From assembly GCA_037178625.1 (NCBI GenBank), contig CM074136.1:2728001-2792000 (forward strand): a stretch of DNA of 64,000 nt, read 5' to 3'. Shown here one piece after another: positions 31,631-43,664 of this stretch. The first letter of the stretch is position 1. The number at the start of each line of letters is the position of its first letter. This DNA comes from Skeletonema tropicum. Taxonomy: Eukaryota; Bacillariophyta; Thalassiosirophyceae; Thalassiosirales; Thalassiosiraceae. Below the pieces are notes generated by a model that was not told where the DNA came from, made no database searches, and saw only the letters and a program-made list of their open reading frames with translations. A program made the translations under genes and the position numbers.

Positions 31631-33992
31631 ATGGCACGCAAACGCATGAGAAGACGGCGGGATCCCAACACGCCCGGATCCACCTCTCAAGTCGAATCAG
31701 GGTCATACGATTCAGCCGACCATGATTGACGGCAAGATGGTTCATATTCGGCAGATTAGTACGACTGATGAGGGGGTGTTGTATACTCATGCGATTAGTG
31801 TAAGTTCATCATATTATATACTTATGCTGTGAATCAGAATGAGGCTGTCTAGTTGAGGGCTGCTGTTCCTTTTTTGTTGGTCACTCATGACTGTCTGCAC
31901 CTCTTTGATTGTAACGATAACTCACTTTACATCTCTCTCGCACTCTACTCACAAATGACTGGCCATATGACCCACAACATCTCAATGATGCACTCAGGAA
32001 CGGCCCCGTAACAAATCAAACGGCAGCCTCATCCAATCACTCTGCAGTTCTCTCCGCTCCTCTACCACCACCGCTACCACTAACTCATCCACCACCAACA
32101 ATGACAAGGTAGAACGACCACCAACCCCAGCACCCTCCACAACCACACTCCAAGGGCTATCAATCCGCCTACCTCCACAACCAAACTACTACCAACAACA
32201 CTAAACCCACCCGCCCCTCCAAACAATACACCATCGCACCCAAAAAACGATTCGACTCCAAATTTCTCAATTGGTGTGACTCTCATCACTTTGCACTCTT
32301 GAAGACACTCTCCAAATCCAATCCCGATTCACACCTCTATCGTCCTTCCATGTTGTTATTCCGATATATCAATTGGACATTCCACGGTAGTTTTACCCAA
32401 GTGTTTCTAACATTTTTGGTAATTTACATGGTGGTTATGGTGATCTTTGCATGGTTCCTCCTATTGGCGGGGAATGCTCAGCCTGCCTGTATTGTTGCGG
32501 CAGGATCACCCTTTGGTGAGACCGAGTCGGATAATACTCGATTTAGTGATGCATTTGCACTAAGTTGGACAACCTTTACAACTGTCGGGTACGGAATGAT
32601 TTATACCTCGGTGGGTGGTGACTTTCAACCCAATGGTCCCGACTGGAGAATTGGCCACGGAACCTGGTCAATGTACCTGGGTGGTATTTCTGTGTACGGC
32701 CGAGGCATTTTTGGGATTGTTGTATGCGGGTATGTGTGCGGCAATCTTGTTTGGGAAGGTGAATCGTGTACAGAGTCATGCGAATATTGTCTTTTCGAAT
32801 TCGGTTTGTTTGCAGTATGAGGAGGTGGAGGAGTTTGATGAAGATGATGAGGAGGAGCATGAGGAGGATGGTGGTGAGTTGGAGGAGGATGACTTGTCAC
32901 TGACTACAGAACAGATTGGTGGTGGTGGTGGTACTACTAGTAGTAGTAAACTCAATCCTCAGCGGCATTGAAATGCCCATTGAAGAGAGATACTCCATGG
33001 AAGATCGAGATGAAGAGACTCCCACCTCTCTGACAGTCGACACGACATTGAATCCTCCTCGATCTCAATCTCCATTGGAAGAATCGGCATTTATTGATCA
33101 ATTCAATGGGTGTCCTGTGCTCAAGTTTCAGGTGGTGAATGAACTTTGTAATGAGGAGGGAAGTGAGATTGTGGATGCGATTATGAAGGTTGTGGGGGTC
33201 AAGTTTAAGGGACAGGGTGATAAGATTACTCATTCTCAGTATGTTCGGTGAGTCGTTGTTGTGTTGTTGTTATGGTTGTTCATTTTGATACTCGTGTGTG
33301 TGATGCTTTGTGCCCATGCTCCTCTTCTCACCATTCGTTCATCACCTCGTATCATCCACACCAATCTATCACACACACACAATAAACACAGTGTCAATCT
33401 AGTCGACTTTGAACACCCCTTCTTCAGCCGCGTATGGCACGGAGTCCACATCCTCGACTCCACCTCACCCCTCCTCACCGACAAGGCCCGTCAACTCATC
33501 CAAGCCAACAACGGCTCCTGGCCCAGCAGTTGGTTCGAACACCCCCATGTCATTCAAGAAAAGTTGGACTTTGAAGATTTGATAGTAACTGTGGCGGGTG
33601 TATCGAATGTGAGTGCTGTGACGGTGCACGCCTACAAGAGGTACAAGATTGGGGATGTGTTGATTGGGTATAACTTTGCACCGTTGGTGTTTCGGGATAG
33701 GAAGACGGGGATGTTGGATGTGGATTTGGCATTGGCGAATGATGTGAGGGAGCAGAATGGATTGCCTGGTGAGGATTTGACGGAGAGGGTGAATGAGAAG
33801 AAGATGAAGAATGATAGTATTGTTTCGACGAAGGATGGGTTTGAGTGTGGTGTTGGTGGTAGTGGTGGTCTTAGGGGTTCGTTGCAGAGACAGTCCACTA
33901 TTCGTATCAAGCCAGGAAGGTCGCAAGATGCTATGGAGATTGCCGAATCTCCGGTTACTGTGCCTATGGCTTCCTCGGATGAATCAGCTTGA
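31631..33992 (+). pseudogene. Second Kir-type potassium channel copy, frame-broken, with an extra intron
   Basis: It is homologous to the gene at 20969-23222 over its whole length. The start MARKRMRRRR is kept, but exon 1 shifts frame before PTMIDGKMV. An intron begins at GTAAGTTC (about 31801). Further breaks lie near 32200, near 32635 (just after the TVGYG filter and FQPNG) and near 32940. Channel hallmarks are present: filter FTTVGYGMIY, GCPVLKFQVVNELCNEEG, HPFFSRVWHGVHILD. A 144-bp GT-AG intron (33248-33391) interrupts YVR|VNLVD, where copy 1 has none. Four or more breaks favour a pseudogene, but the coding-like conservation leaves room for poor sequence. C-terminal exon 33392-33992 is intact. 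Confidence 0.7.
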
Positions 33993-34589
33993 GGAGGAGA
34001 CTACCATGATTGTATAAAATTGCTCGTTTGGAATGAGCTGTAATGAAGTGAGAAAGAGTGATGTGTGATTTATTTGTGAAGAAGGTGACAGTGTGCCTTT
34101 GCTAGGTCTTGCAAACAAGTCCTTGTCTCTTGTGTATGTATGCTTTGTTGTGTGGAGATAACTCCGATACGAGGGTACAATATCATTACATGAGGCATTG
34201 CGATTGTGTTTGAAATACTAGAAATGTATGGGGATCTTAATATATCGATCCCTTCATCAGGTTAGAAGAACGTAGATTTAAAAGCAGTAGGTAAAACCTT
34301 TGTACAGGTCTATGGTTCTTTCTGAATTTGCTGACGTTTTTCGTCCTAGATATCTTCCATCATTCTTGCTTGCCCAGTTTCCATTACATTTGTGTCATTA
34401 CAACATGCATATCTGATTTTGTTACCAATGGAAAGGGAAAGCTCTCCTCCTGAATGCTCTATTGAATCAAAACACCCTAATCAAACTCTCTATCCTCTCT
34501 GCCTGGCCTGGTGTCGAACATCCAACTGCACAAACATATGTTTTAAAACAGTGTAAGTTTAATCTTTTACAGTTTGTATTGATGGTTCC
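33993..34589. other. Intergenic, no gene seen
   Basis: AT-rich spacer between the channel copy and the 2426-bp tandem array. No feature could be supported. Confidence 0.5.
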
Positions 34590-34941
34590 GTCTTCACTTT
34601 CATACCATTCTCATAAGTATATACTATACTATCTGTTGTATCGAAGTATATTATTTACTCACAACATTGTAGTATCATTATCATAGCTTCAATCTTATTC
34701 TTTATGTACAGATTTGGTTTACACTTTGTATCATCATCTTCGATCTATTGTCGTTTTCTCTCTCTCTCACACACACACTCTCTCTATCGAAGCAACTCTA
34801 AGTAAGTAAAGCCTCTACTCTCTAGATTCTATTCCTTGATCATTGATCTCTCTCTTTCTCTGCTTGCCTTGCTCCACCTCCTTCTCTTTCATTCTTGTTC
34901 TTGCTTGCCTGCACCTGCAAATATAAATATAATTCTCTCCT

Positions 34942-35619
34942 CTACCAGAATCTGGTAACCTGCCGTTGCAAATTGACACCCTGATTTGTATTTGTATTTG
35001 TATCCACAGTCGCGTTAGCATTAGTCAATCGCTTCGCCAGCGTGACCAAAGGGACCTCTTCTTCTTGACCACTTGTTGCACCTTGCCCTTGCTGCTTGAA
35101 CATGGACATATATAATGCCTCTTGATACGGAGTGCGCTTCAGCTTCACTGTCTTGACTGTTGTTTGATTTTTATCAAACAATGCCTTGCGTCCTTCGTAA
35201 TGGTTCTCTGTGACTGTGACAGTCTTCTTGAGGCTCACACGATCACCATGACCATGATAACCATCATCATTGTATTCATCATCATGCATATATTGATGTT
35301 GATGATATGCATTTGAATAAATCTCCGTCCGCTCCCTAACACTCCTCTCATACCAAACATCCATACAGACATACCCCGCAATACCACTCACAGTCATGAA
35401 GGCCAGTAAAAACTTTGGAAAGTGCTGAGGTGTGTGGAAGGAATTGTGGAGGGTGGAGATTGATTTGATTAGGGTGGTGAGTGTGCAGTTGCTGGCCTGC
35501 TGTCCGTGTGCTCCTCCTCCGGGAGTGTTGTACCGCCGGGTGGTTCTTGTGGATGTGGTGGGCCGCCAAAAAAGGTTGTGTTGCTTTTGCGTGGTGGTGG
35601 TGGTGGTCTTGGGGCTCAT
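34942..35619 (-). CDS. Single-pass membrane protein, tandem copy 1
   Basis: A 225-aa protein starting MSPKTTTTTTQKQ. A basic, Thr/Arg-rich N-terminus of about 65 residues is followed by one hydrophobic segment FLLAFMTVSGIAGYVCMDVW (about 69-88). A charged region begins YERSVRERTEIY and carries a His/Asp-rich stretch (HQHQYMHDDEYNDDGYHGHG). The C-terminal tail is Lys/Thr- and Gln-rich and ends RQVTRFW. The layout (short N-terminus, one helix, charged C-terminus) fits a small organellar inner-membrane protein, but no family was recognised. Identical proteins occur in units 2-4. Confidence 0.6.
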   Translation of the reverse strand: MSPKTTTTTTQKQHNLFWRPTTSTRTTRRYNTPGGGAHGQQASNCTLTTLIKSISTLHNSFHTPQHFPKFLLAFMTVSGIAGYVCMDVWYERSVRERTEIYSNAYHQHQYMHDDEYNDDGYHGHGDRVSLKKTVTVTENHYEGRKALFDKNQTTVKTVKLKRTPYQEALYMSMFKQQGQGATSGQEEEVPLVTLAKRLTNANATVDTNTNTNQGVNLQRQVTRFW

Positions 35620-35862
35620 CTTAAGTTGATGATCCGATCGTGCACTGTACTGTACTTTGTACTGTAGTCGATAGTATATATTATATGGCAGAGCTAGAGA
35701 GCTGGATAGATCGTTATTGTTGTGTCTTCATTTTACGGTAGGTGAATTTGGTGGTTGGTGGTGGTGGCAACGTTGTTCCTTGCCTTGTCTTGCCTTGATT
35801 CGAGATTGCAGCGATGTCCGATGTCATTGTGCCGAGCGTTACGTGAGCTTGGCTGAGGACTG

Positions 35863-36878
35863 CTAGCACCCAAGATTTTGGAGGACGACATTGTTGTGAT
35901 GTATTGTATAGTAGTGTAGGAGCAATGCCATGGCCATGGCATCGGCGGGCGGCAAGCTTTTGGCGTTGGCGGAATTTTTGAGAGATGGGCATCTGAAAGT
36001 GTGTCGCATCAAAAAGTCACCAATCAAATCAAGAGCATTAGCAGCAGCACCATGACCATGATGAGCCGTATCTTTTGATATCTTGTCTCCTAGAGGCCCA
36101 ATCATGACGATCAGTGGTGTTTTGGAAAGCTCTCATCGAGCTCTATCGAATAGGCGAATAACCAGCCTCATTGGACGACTATTCACAGATCGAATCGGTT
36201 AAAAACGGTGTTACTTTCTGTCCAGCTCGGCCAGATCCGACACCGACATTACAGCCAGAATTTCCAGAGCCGAGGTCCAGAATAATGAAAATGAACGATA
36301 TGACAACCATTGGAAAGCTCTTTTCACGCTGAATCAATTCACGATCAGTAGCATCATTATCACTGCAATCTTCAAAATGTATAATCACAGCTCGGGCAAA
36401 GCCCTCACAAAAGACAGTTGTTTGAGGAGCGGCGATAAGACATTCAGGTGGAACGAAATCTAAAAACACACTTCCACTAGAGCCGGCAATATGAATATCA
36501 ATGACAATAGTTACGAACGAAGGTGCTAATAAACGGTGCTCGCCCCCCCAGGCCTAAGAACGCTTCGCTGAAGACACTTCCACTCTTAGGGCAATGTGAT
36601 CACTCATCATGGTACATGTACCGTCCAATGACATTATCTACTCTCCCAACAGTCAACTACGCTCGGCTACCAATCATCCCACACATTCCAACATGACAAT
36701 CAACCAATCCCCAACAGCAGCAACAGCCACTCCTGCCTCCTCCGACCAATCCCCAACTACAACTCGAACTACAACTGGAGGTACTGTTGCTGCTGGTACT
36801 GCTACTGCTGCTGACCTTACTTCTCTCTACAATCAAAATATAAACCAATATCAGATAAAGTGGTATTACTTAAAATAA
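35863..36878. other. Rest of the tandem unit: small ORFs of uncertain status
   Basis: Each full unit also contains minus ORFs of 80 aa (35863-36105; MIGPLGDKISKD start) and 96 aa (36179-36469). The 96-aa ORF contains PPECLIAAPQTTVFCEGFAR and, out of frame upstream, DIHIAGSSGSV. A plus ORF of 89 aa, Thr/Ala-rich, lies at 36609-36878. The first two read in the same direction in neighbouring frames and might be one broken gene. No family was recognised. They recur at +2426 and +4845 in units 2 and 3. Confidence 0.3.
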
Positions 36879-37367
36879 TGATCGATCGCTCCTACTTCTA
36901 CACAAACGTATATTCGATATAGCGTAGGTTTAAAAACAGTAGGTTTCAACCTTATGTTCCAGAGGTAAGGACCCTCTTGGTTCCAGTCACTGATTGAGTC
37001 CCGTGTATTCCAACAGTCTTCACTTTCATACCATTCTCATAAGTATATACTATACTATCTGTTGTATCGAAGTATATTATTTACTCACAACATTGTAGTA
37101 TCATTATCATAGCTTCAATCTTATTCTTTATGTACAGATTTGGTTTACACTTTGTATCATCATCTTCGATCTATTGTCGTTTTCTCTCTCTCTCACACAC
37201 ACACTCTCTCTATCGAAGCAACTCTAAGTAAGTAAAGCCTCTACTCTCTAGATTCTATTCCTTGATCATTGATCTCTCTCTTTCTCTGCTTGCCTTGCTC
37301 CACCTCCTTCTCTTTCATTCTTGTTCTTGCTTGCCTGCACCTGCAAATATAAATATAATTCTCTCCT

Positions 37368-38045
37368 CTACCAGAATCTGGTAACCTGCCGTTGCAAATT
37401 GACACCCTGATTTGTATTTGTATTTGTATCCACAGTCGCGTTAGCATTAGTCAATCGCTTCGCCAGCGTGACCAAAGGGACCTCTTCTTCTTGACCACTT
37501 GTTGCACCTTGCCCTTGCTGCTTGAACATGGACATATATAATGCCTCTTGATACGGAGTGCGCTTCAGCTTCACTGTCTTGACTGTTGTTTGATTTTTAT
37601 CAAACAATGCCTTGCGTCCTTCGTAATGGTTCTCTGTGACTGTGACAGTCTTCTTGAGGCTCACACGATCACCATGACCATGATAACCATCATCATTGTA
37701 TTCATCATCATGCATATATTGATGTTGATGATATGCATTTGAATAAATCTCCGTCCGCTCCCTAACACTCCTCTCATACCAAACATCCATACAGACATAC
37801 CCCGCAATACCACTCACAGTCATGAAGGCCAGTAAAAACTTTGGAAAGTGCTGAGGTGTGTGGAAGGAATTGTGGAGGGTGGAGATTGATTTGATTAGGG
37901 TGGTGAGTGTGCAGTTGCTGGCCTGCTGTCCGTGTGCTCCTCCTCCGGGAGTGTTGTACCGCCGGGTGGTTCTTGTGGATGTGGTGGGCCGCCAAAAAAG
38001 GTTGTGTTGCTTTTGCGTGGTGGTGGTGGTGGTCTTGGGGCTCAT
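37368..38045 (-). CDS. Single-pass membrane protein, tandem copy 2
   Basis: Identical in sequence to the 225-aa protein at 34942-35619, with the same upstream sequence. It is located in the second 2426-bp unit, so each copy carries its own promoter-proximal DNA. Confidence 0.6.
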   Translation of the reverse strand: MSPKTTTTTTQKQHNLFWRPTTSTRTTRRYNTPGGGAHGQQASNCTLTTLIKSISTLHNSFHTPQHFPKFLLAFMTVSGIAGYVCMDVWYERSVRERTEIYSNAYHQHQYMHDDEYNDDGYHGHGDRVSLKKTVTVTENHYEGRKALFDKNQTTVKTVKLKRTPYQEALYMSMFKQQGQGATSGQEEEVPLVTLAKRLTNANATVDTNTNTNQGVNLQRQVTRFW

Positions 38046-39793
38046 CTTAAGTTGATGATCCGATCGTGCACTGTACTGTACTTTGTACTGTAGTCGATAG
38101 TATATATTATATGGCAGAGCTAGAGAGCTGGATAGATCGTTATTGTTGTGTCTTCATTTTACGGTAGGTGAATTTGGTGGTTGGTGGTGGTGGCAACGTT
38201 GTTCCTTGCCTTGTCTTGCCTTGATTCGAGATTGCAGCGATGTCCGATGTCATTGTGCCGAGCGTTACGTGAGCTTGGCTGAGGACTGCTAGCACCCAAG
38301 ATTTTGGAGGACGACATTGTTGTGATGTATTGTATAGTAGTGTAGGAGCAATGCCATGGCCATGGCATCGGCGGGCGGCAAGCTTTTGGCGTTGGCGGAA
38401 TTTTTGAGAGATGGGCATCTGAAAGTGTGTCGCATCAAAAAGTCACCAATCAAATCAAGAGCATTAGCAGCAGCACCATGACCATGATGAGCCGTATCTT
38501 TTGATATCTTGTCTCCTAGAGGCCCAATCATGACGATCAGTGGTGTTTTGGAAAGCTCTCATCGAGCTCTATCGAATAGGCGAATAACCAGCCTCATTGG
38601 ACGACTATTCACAGATCGAATCGGTTAAAAACGGTGTTACTTTCTGTCCAGCTCGGCCAGATCCGACACCGACATTACAGCCAGAATTTCCAGAGCCGAG
38701 GTCCAGAATAATGAAAATGAACGATATGACAACCATTGGAAAGCTCTTTTCACGCTGAATCAATTCACGATCAGTAGCATCATTATCACTGCAATCTTCA
38801 AAATGTATAATCACAGCTCGGGCAAAGCCCTCACAAAAGACAGTTGTTTGAGGAGCGGCGATAAGACATTCAGGTGGAACGAAATCTAAAAACACACTTC
38901 CACTAGAGCCGGCAATATGAATATCAATGACAATAGTTACGAACGAAGGTGCTAATAAACGGTGCTCGCCCCCCCAGGCCTAAGAACGCTTCGCTGAAGA
39001 CACTTCCACTCTTAGGGCAATGTGATCACTCATCATGGTACATGTACCGTCCAATGACATTATCTACTCTCCCAACAGTCAACTACGCTCGGCTACCAAT
39101 CATCCCACACATTCCAACATGACAATCAACCAATCCCCAACAGCAGCAACAGCCACTCCTGCCTCCTCCGACCAATCCCCAACTACAACTCGAACTACAA
39201 CTGGAGGTACTGTTGCTGCTGGTACTGCTACTGCTGCTGACCTTACTTCTCTCTACAATCAAAATATAAACCAATATCAGATAAAGTGGTATTACTTAAA
39301 ATAATGATCGATCGCTCCTACTTCTACACAAACGTATATTCGATATAGCGTAGGTTTAAAAACAGTAGGTTTCAACCTTATGTTCCAGAGGTAAGGACCC
39401 TCTTGGTTCCAGTCACTGATTGAGTCCCGTGTATTCCAACAGTCTTCACTTTCATACCATTCTCATAAGTATATACTATACTATCTGTTGTATCGAAGTA
39501 TATTATTTACTCACAACATTGTAGTATCATTATCATAGCTTCAATCTTATTCTTTATGTACAGATTTGGTTTACACTTTGTATCATCATCTTCGATCTAT
39601 TGTCGTTTTCTCTCTCTCTCACACACACACTCTCTCTATCGAAGCAACTCTAAGTAAGTAAAGCCTCTACTCTCTAGATTCTATTCCTTGATCATTGATC
39701 TCTCTCTTTCTCTGCTTGCCTTGCTCCACCTCCTTCTCTTTCATTCTTGTTCTTGCTTGCCTGCACCTGCAAATATAAATATAATTCTCTCCT

Positions 39794-40471
39794 CTACCAG
39801 AATCTGGTAACCTGCCGTTGCAAATTGACACCCTGATTTGTATTTGTATTTGTATCCACAGTCGCGTTAGCATTAGTCAATCGCTTCGCCAGCGTGACCA
39901 AAGGGACCTCTTCTTCTTGACCACTTGTTGCACCTTGCCCTTGCTGCTTGAACATGGACATATATAATGCCTCTTGATACGGAGTGCGCTTCAGCTTCAC
40001 TGTCTTGACTGTTGTTTGATTTTTATCAAACAATGCCTTGCGTCCTTCGTAATGGTTCTCTGTGACTGTGACAGTCTTCTTGAGGCTCACACGATCACCA
40101 TGACCATGATAACCATCATCATTGTATTCATCATCATGCATATATTGATGTTGATGATATGCATTTGAATAAATCTCCGTCCGCTCCCTAACACTCCTCT
40201 CATACCAAACATCCATACAGACATACCCCGCAATACCACTCACAGTCATGAAGGCCAGTAAAAACTTTGGAAAGTGCTGAGGTGTGTGGAAGGAATTGTG
40301 GAGGGTGGAGATTGATTTGATTAGGGTGGTGAGTGTGCAGTTGCTGGCCTGCTGTCCGTGTGCTCCTCCTCCGGGAGTGTTGTACCGCCGGGTGGTTCTT
40401 GTGGATGTGGTGGGCCGCCAAAAAAGGTTGTGTTGCTTTTGCGTGGTGGTGGTGGTGGTCTTGGGGCTCAT
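39794..40471 (-). CDS. Single-pass membrane protein, tandem copy 3
   Basis: Identical 225-aa protein in the third unit. Its upstream region lacks 7 bp (about 30 bp before the ATG) compared with copies 1 and 2, a possible promoter or 5'-UTR difference. Confidence 0.6.
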   Translation of the reverse strand: MSPKTTTTTTQKQHNLFWRPTTSTRTTRRYNTPGGGAHGQQASNCTLTTLIKSISTLHNSFHTPQHFPKFLLAFMTVSGIAGYVCMDVWYERSVRERTEIYSNAYHQHQYMHDDEYNDDGYHGHGDRVSLKKTVTVTENHYEGRKALFDKNQTTVKTVKLKRTPYQEALYMSMFKQQGQGATSGQEEEVPLVTLAKRLTNANATVDTNTNTNQGVNLQRQVTRFW

Positions 40472-42157
40472 CTTAAGTTGATGATCCGATCGTGCACTGT
40501 ACTGTACTTTAGTCGATAGTATATATTATATGGCAGAGCTAGAGAGCTGGATAGATCGTTATTGTTGTGTCTTCATTTTACGGTAGGTGAATTTGGTGGT
40601 TGGTGGTGGTGGCAACGTTGTTCCTTGCCTTGTCTTGCCTTGATTCGAGATTGCAGCGATGTCCGATGTCATTGTGCCGAGCGTTACGTGAGCTTGGCTG
40701 AGGACTGCTAGCACCCAAGATTTTGGAGGACGACATTGTTGTGATGTATTGTATAGTAGTGTAGGAGCAATGCCATGGCCATGGCATCGGCGGGCGGCAA
40801 GCTTTTGGCGTTGGCGGAATTTTTGAGAGATGGGCATCTGAAAGTGTGTCGCATCAAAAAGTCACCAATCAAATCAAGAGCATTAGCAGCAGCACCATGA
40901 CCATGATGAGCCGTATCTTTTGATATCTTGTCTCCTAGAGGCCCAATCATGACGATCAGTGGTGTTTTGGAAAGCTCTCATCGAGCTCTATCGAATAGGC
41001 GAATAACCAGCCTCATTGGACGACTATTCACAGATCGAATCGGTTAAAAACGGTGTTACTTTCTGTCCAGCTCGGCCAGATCCGACACCGACATTACAGC
41101 CAGAATTTCCAGAGCCGAGGTCCAGAATAATGAAAATGAACGATATGACAACCATTGGAAAGCTCTTTTCACGCTGAATCAATTCACGATCAGTAGCATC
41201 ATTATCACTGCAATCTTCAAAATGTATAATCACAGCTCGGGCAAAGCCCTCACAAAAGACAGTTGTTTGAGGAGCGGCGATAAGACATTCAGGTGGAACG
41301 AAATCTAAAAACACACTTCCACTAGAGCCGGCAATATGAATATCAATGACAATAGTTACGAACGAAGGTGCTAATAAACGGTGCTCGCCCCCCCAGGCCT
41401 AAGAACGCTTCGCTGAAGACACTTCCACTCTTAGGGCAATGTGATCACTCATCATGGTACATGTACCGTCCAATGACATTATCTACTCTCCCAACAGTCA
41501 ACTACGCTCGGCTACCAATCATCCCACACATTCCAACATGACAATCAACCAATCCCCAACAGCAGCAACAGCCACTCCTGCCTCCTCCGACCAATCCCCA
41601 ACTACAACTCGAACTACAACTGGAGGTACTGTTGCTGCTGGTACTGCTACTGCTGCTGACCTTACTTCTCTCTACAATCAAAATATAAACCAATATCAGA
41701 TAAAGTGGTATTACTTAAAATAATGATCGATCGCTCCTACTTCTACACAAACGTATATTCGATATAGCGTAGGTTTAAAAACAGTAGGTTTCAACCTTAT
41801 GTTCCGTCTTCACTTTCATACCATTCTCATAAGTATATACTATACTATCTGTTGTATCGAAGTATATTATTTACTCACAACATTGTAGTATCATTATCAT
41901 AGCTTCAATCTTATTCTTTATGTACAGATTTGGTTTACACTTTGTATCATCATCTTCGATCTATTGTCGTTTTCTCTCTCTCTCACACACACACTCTCTC
42001 TATCGAAGCAACTCTAAGTAAGTAAAGCCTCTACTCTCTAGATTCTATTCCTTGATCATTGATCTCTCTCTTTCTCTGCTTGCCTTGCTCCACCTCCTTC
42101 TCTTTCATTCTTGTTCTTGCTTGCCTGCACCTGCAAATATAAATATAATTCTCTCCT

Positions 42158-42835
42158 CTACCAGAATCTGGTAACCTGCCGTTGCAAATTGACACCCTGA
42201 TTTGTATTTGTATTTGTATCCACAGTCGCGTTAGCATTAGTCAATCGCTTCGCCAGCGTGACCAAAGGGACCTCTTCTTCTTGACCACTTGTTGCACCTT
42301 GCCCTTGCTGCTTGAACATGGACATATATAATGCCTCTTGATACGGAGTGCGCTTCAGCTTCACTGTCTTGACTGTTGTTTGATTTTTATCAAACAATGC
42401 CTTGCGTCCTTCGTAATGGTTCTCTGTGACTGTGACAGTCTTCTTGAGGCTCACACGATCACCATGACCATGATAACCATCATCATTGTATTCATCATCA
42501 TGCATATATTGATGTTGATGATATGCATTTGAATAAATCTCCGTCCGCTCCCTAACACTCCTCTCATACCAAACATCCATACAGACATACCCCGCAATAC
42601 CACTCACAGTCATGAAGGCCAGTAAAAACTTTGGAAAGTGCTGAGGTGTGTGGAAGGAATTGTGGAGGGTGGAGATTGATTTGATTAGGGTGGTGAGTGT
42701 GCAGTTGCTGGCCTGCTGTCCGTGTGCTCCTCCTCCGGGAGTGTTGTACCGCCGGGTGGTTCTTGTGGATGTGGTGGGCCGCCAAAAAAGGTTGTGTTGC
42801 TTTTGCGTGGTGGTGGTGGTGGTCTTGGGGCTCAT
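42158..42835 (-). CDS. Single-pass membrane protein, tandem copy 4
   Basis: Identical 225-aa protein in the partial fourth unit. Only about 220 bp upstream of its ATG belongs to the repeat; beyond 43053 its upstream DNA is unique. It shares the 7-bp upstream deletion with copy 3. Copy 4 is probably the ancestral position relative to the flanking genes on the right. Confidence 0.6.
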   Translation of the reverse strand: MSPKTTTTTTQKQHNLFWRPTTSTRTTRRYNTPGGGAHGQQASNCTLTTLIKSISTLHNSFHTPQHFPKFLLAFMTVSGIAGYVCMDVWYERSVRERTEIYSNAYHQHQYMHDDEYNDDGYHGHGDRVSLKKTVTVTENHYEGRKALFDKNQTTVKTVKLKRTPYQEALYMSMFKQQGQGATSGQEEEVPLVTLAKRLTNANATVDTNTNTNQGVNLQRQVTRFW

Positions 42836-43275
42836 CTTAAGTTGATGATCCGATCGTGCACTGTACTGTACTTTAGTCGATAGTATATATTATATGGCAG
42901 AGCTAGAGAGCTGGATAGATCGTTATTGTTGTGTCTTCATTTTACGGTAGGTGAATTTGGTGGTTGGTGGTGGTGGCAACGTTGTTCCTTGCCTTGTCTT
43001 GCCTTGATTCGAGATTGCAGCGATGTCCGATGTCATTGTGCCGAGCGTTACGTTGCAAGTGGTTGGTTCTCTCTTTGGTTGGTTTTGTGGCGCAGAACTT
43101 TTGGTTTCGCGTAAAAGTGATGATGTGGTCGATTTCGAGATCGTCATCTTTTTCTTGGAAGGGTGAGAATTCCGTGGAACATGGCTAAACTAGCCTACCT
43201 AAAATTTGCATTCCAAAACTGCCAACTGCCAACGAAGCAATACCTACTTACTTTTCACCAAAGCAAGAGTGCACC

Positions 43276-43664
43276 ATGGTATTCAAGTTGCTATCCAAGA
43301 TTGTCCTCCCCAACCTGGAGAAGGTGAGTAAATATAATAAGTAACTTGTATTTTGAGCGCTATATATAGATTGACGCGAGTGAACACCATTGACATCTCC
43401 TTACCTTACCTACCTTCCACTCACAAAAAATCTTCCTCCACAACCCACACACAAAAGGATCTCGCCCGCACAGTAACCCGCGAAGTATCCAAAATGGAAC
43501 TCAACCTCGCCCCCCAAGTATACGGATATCGTCCTAAAATCACCACTGCTGCTGCGGCGGGGGGAGCGTTTGGAACGACAGTAGCACCAATGATGCAGCA
43601 TGCTGTGTTTCAAAAGGTGGACATTCCGTTTCAGCCCAATCAGGGATTGTTTCAGGATGTTTGA
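43276..43664 (+). CDS. Small two-exon protein (84 aa), unknown function
   Basis: Exon 1 (43276-43323, MVFKLLSKIVLPNLEK) and exon 2 (43458-43664, starting DLARTVTREVSKMELNLAPQ) join in phase 0 across a 134-bp intron (GTGAGT donor, AAAAG acceptor). The product is 84 aa with an amphipathic N-terminus and an Ala/Gly-rich centre (TTAAAAGGAFGTT). It ends FQPNQGLFQDV. Clean splice sites and frame preservation support a real gene. It could be a small organellar subunit; that is only a guess from size and composition. Confidence 0.55.

Larger units (their letters stand above)
34590..43053. repeat. Head-to-tail tandem array of a 2426-bp unit (3 full + 1 partial)
   Basis: Units start at GTCTTCACTTTCATACC: 34590, 37016, 39442 and 41806. 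Units 1 and 2 are 2426 bp. Unit 3 is 2364 bp; it lacks 7 bp after the membrane-protein start (TGTACTTTG region near 40505) and 55 bp at the unit 3/4 junction between GTTCC repeats. Unit 4 ends at 43053, where the sequence becomes unique. Apart from these indels no differences were noticed, so the array is very young or the assembly duplicated it. Units 3 and 4 share the 7-bp deletion, giving an order of events. Confidence 0.95.
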
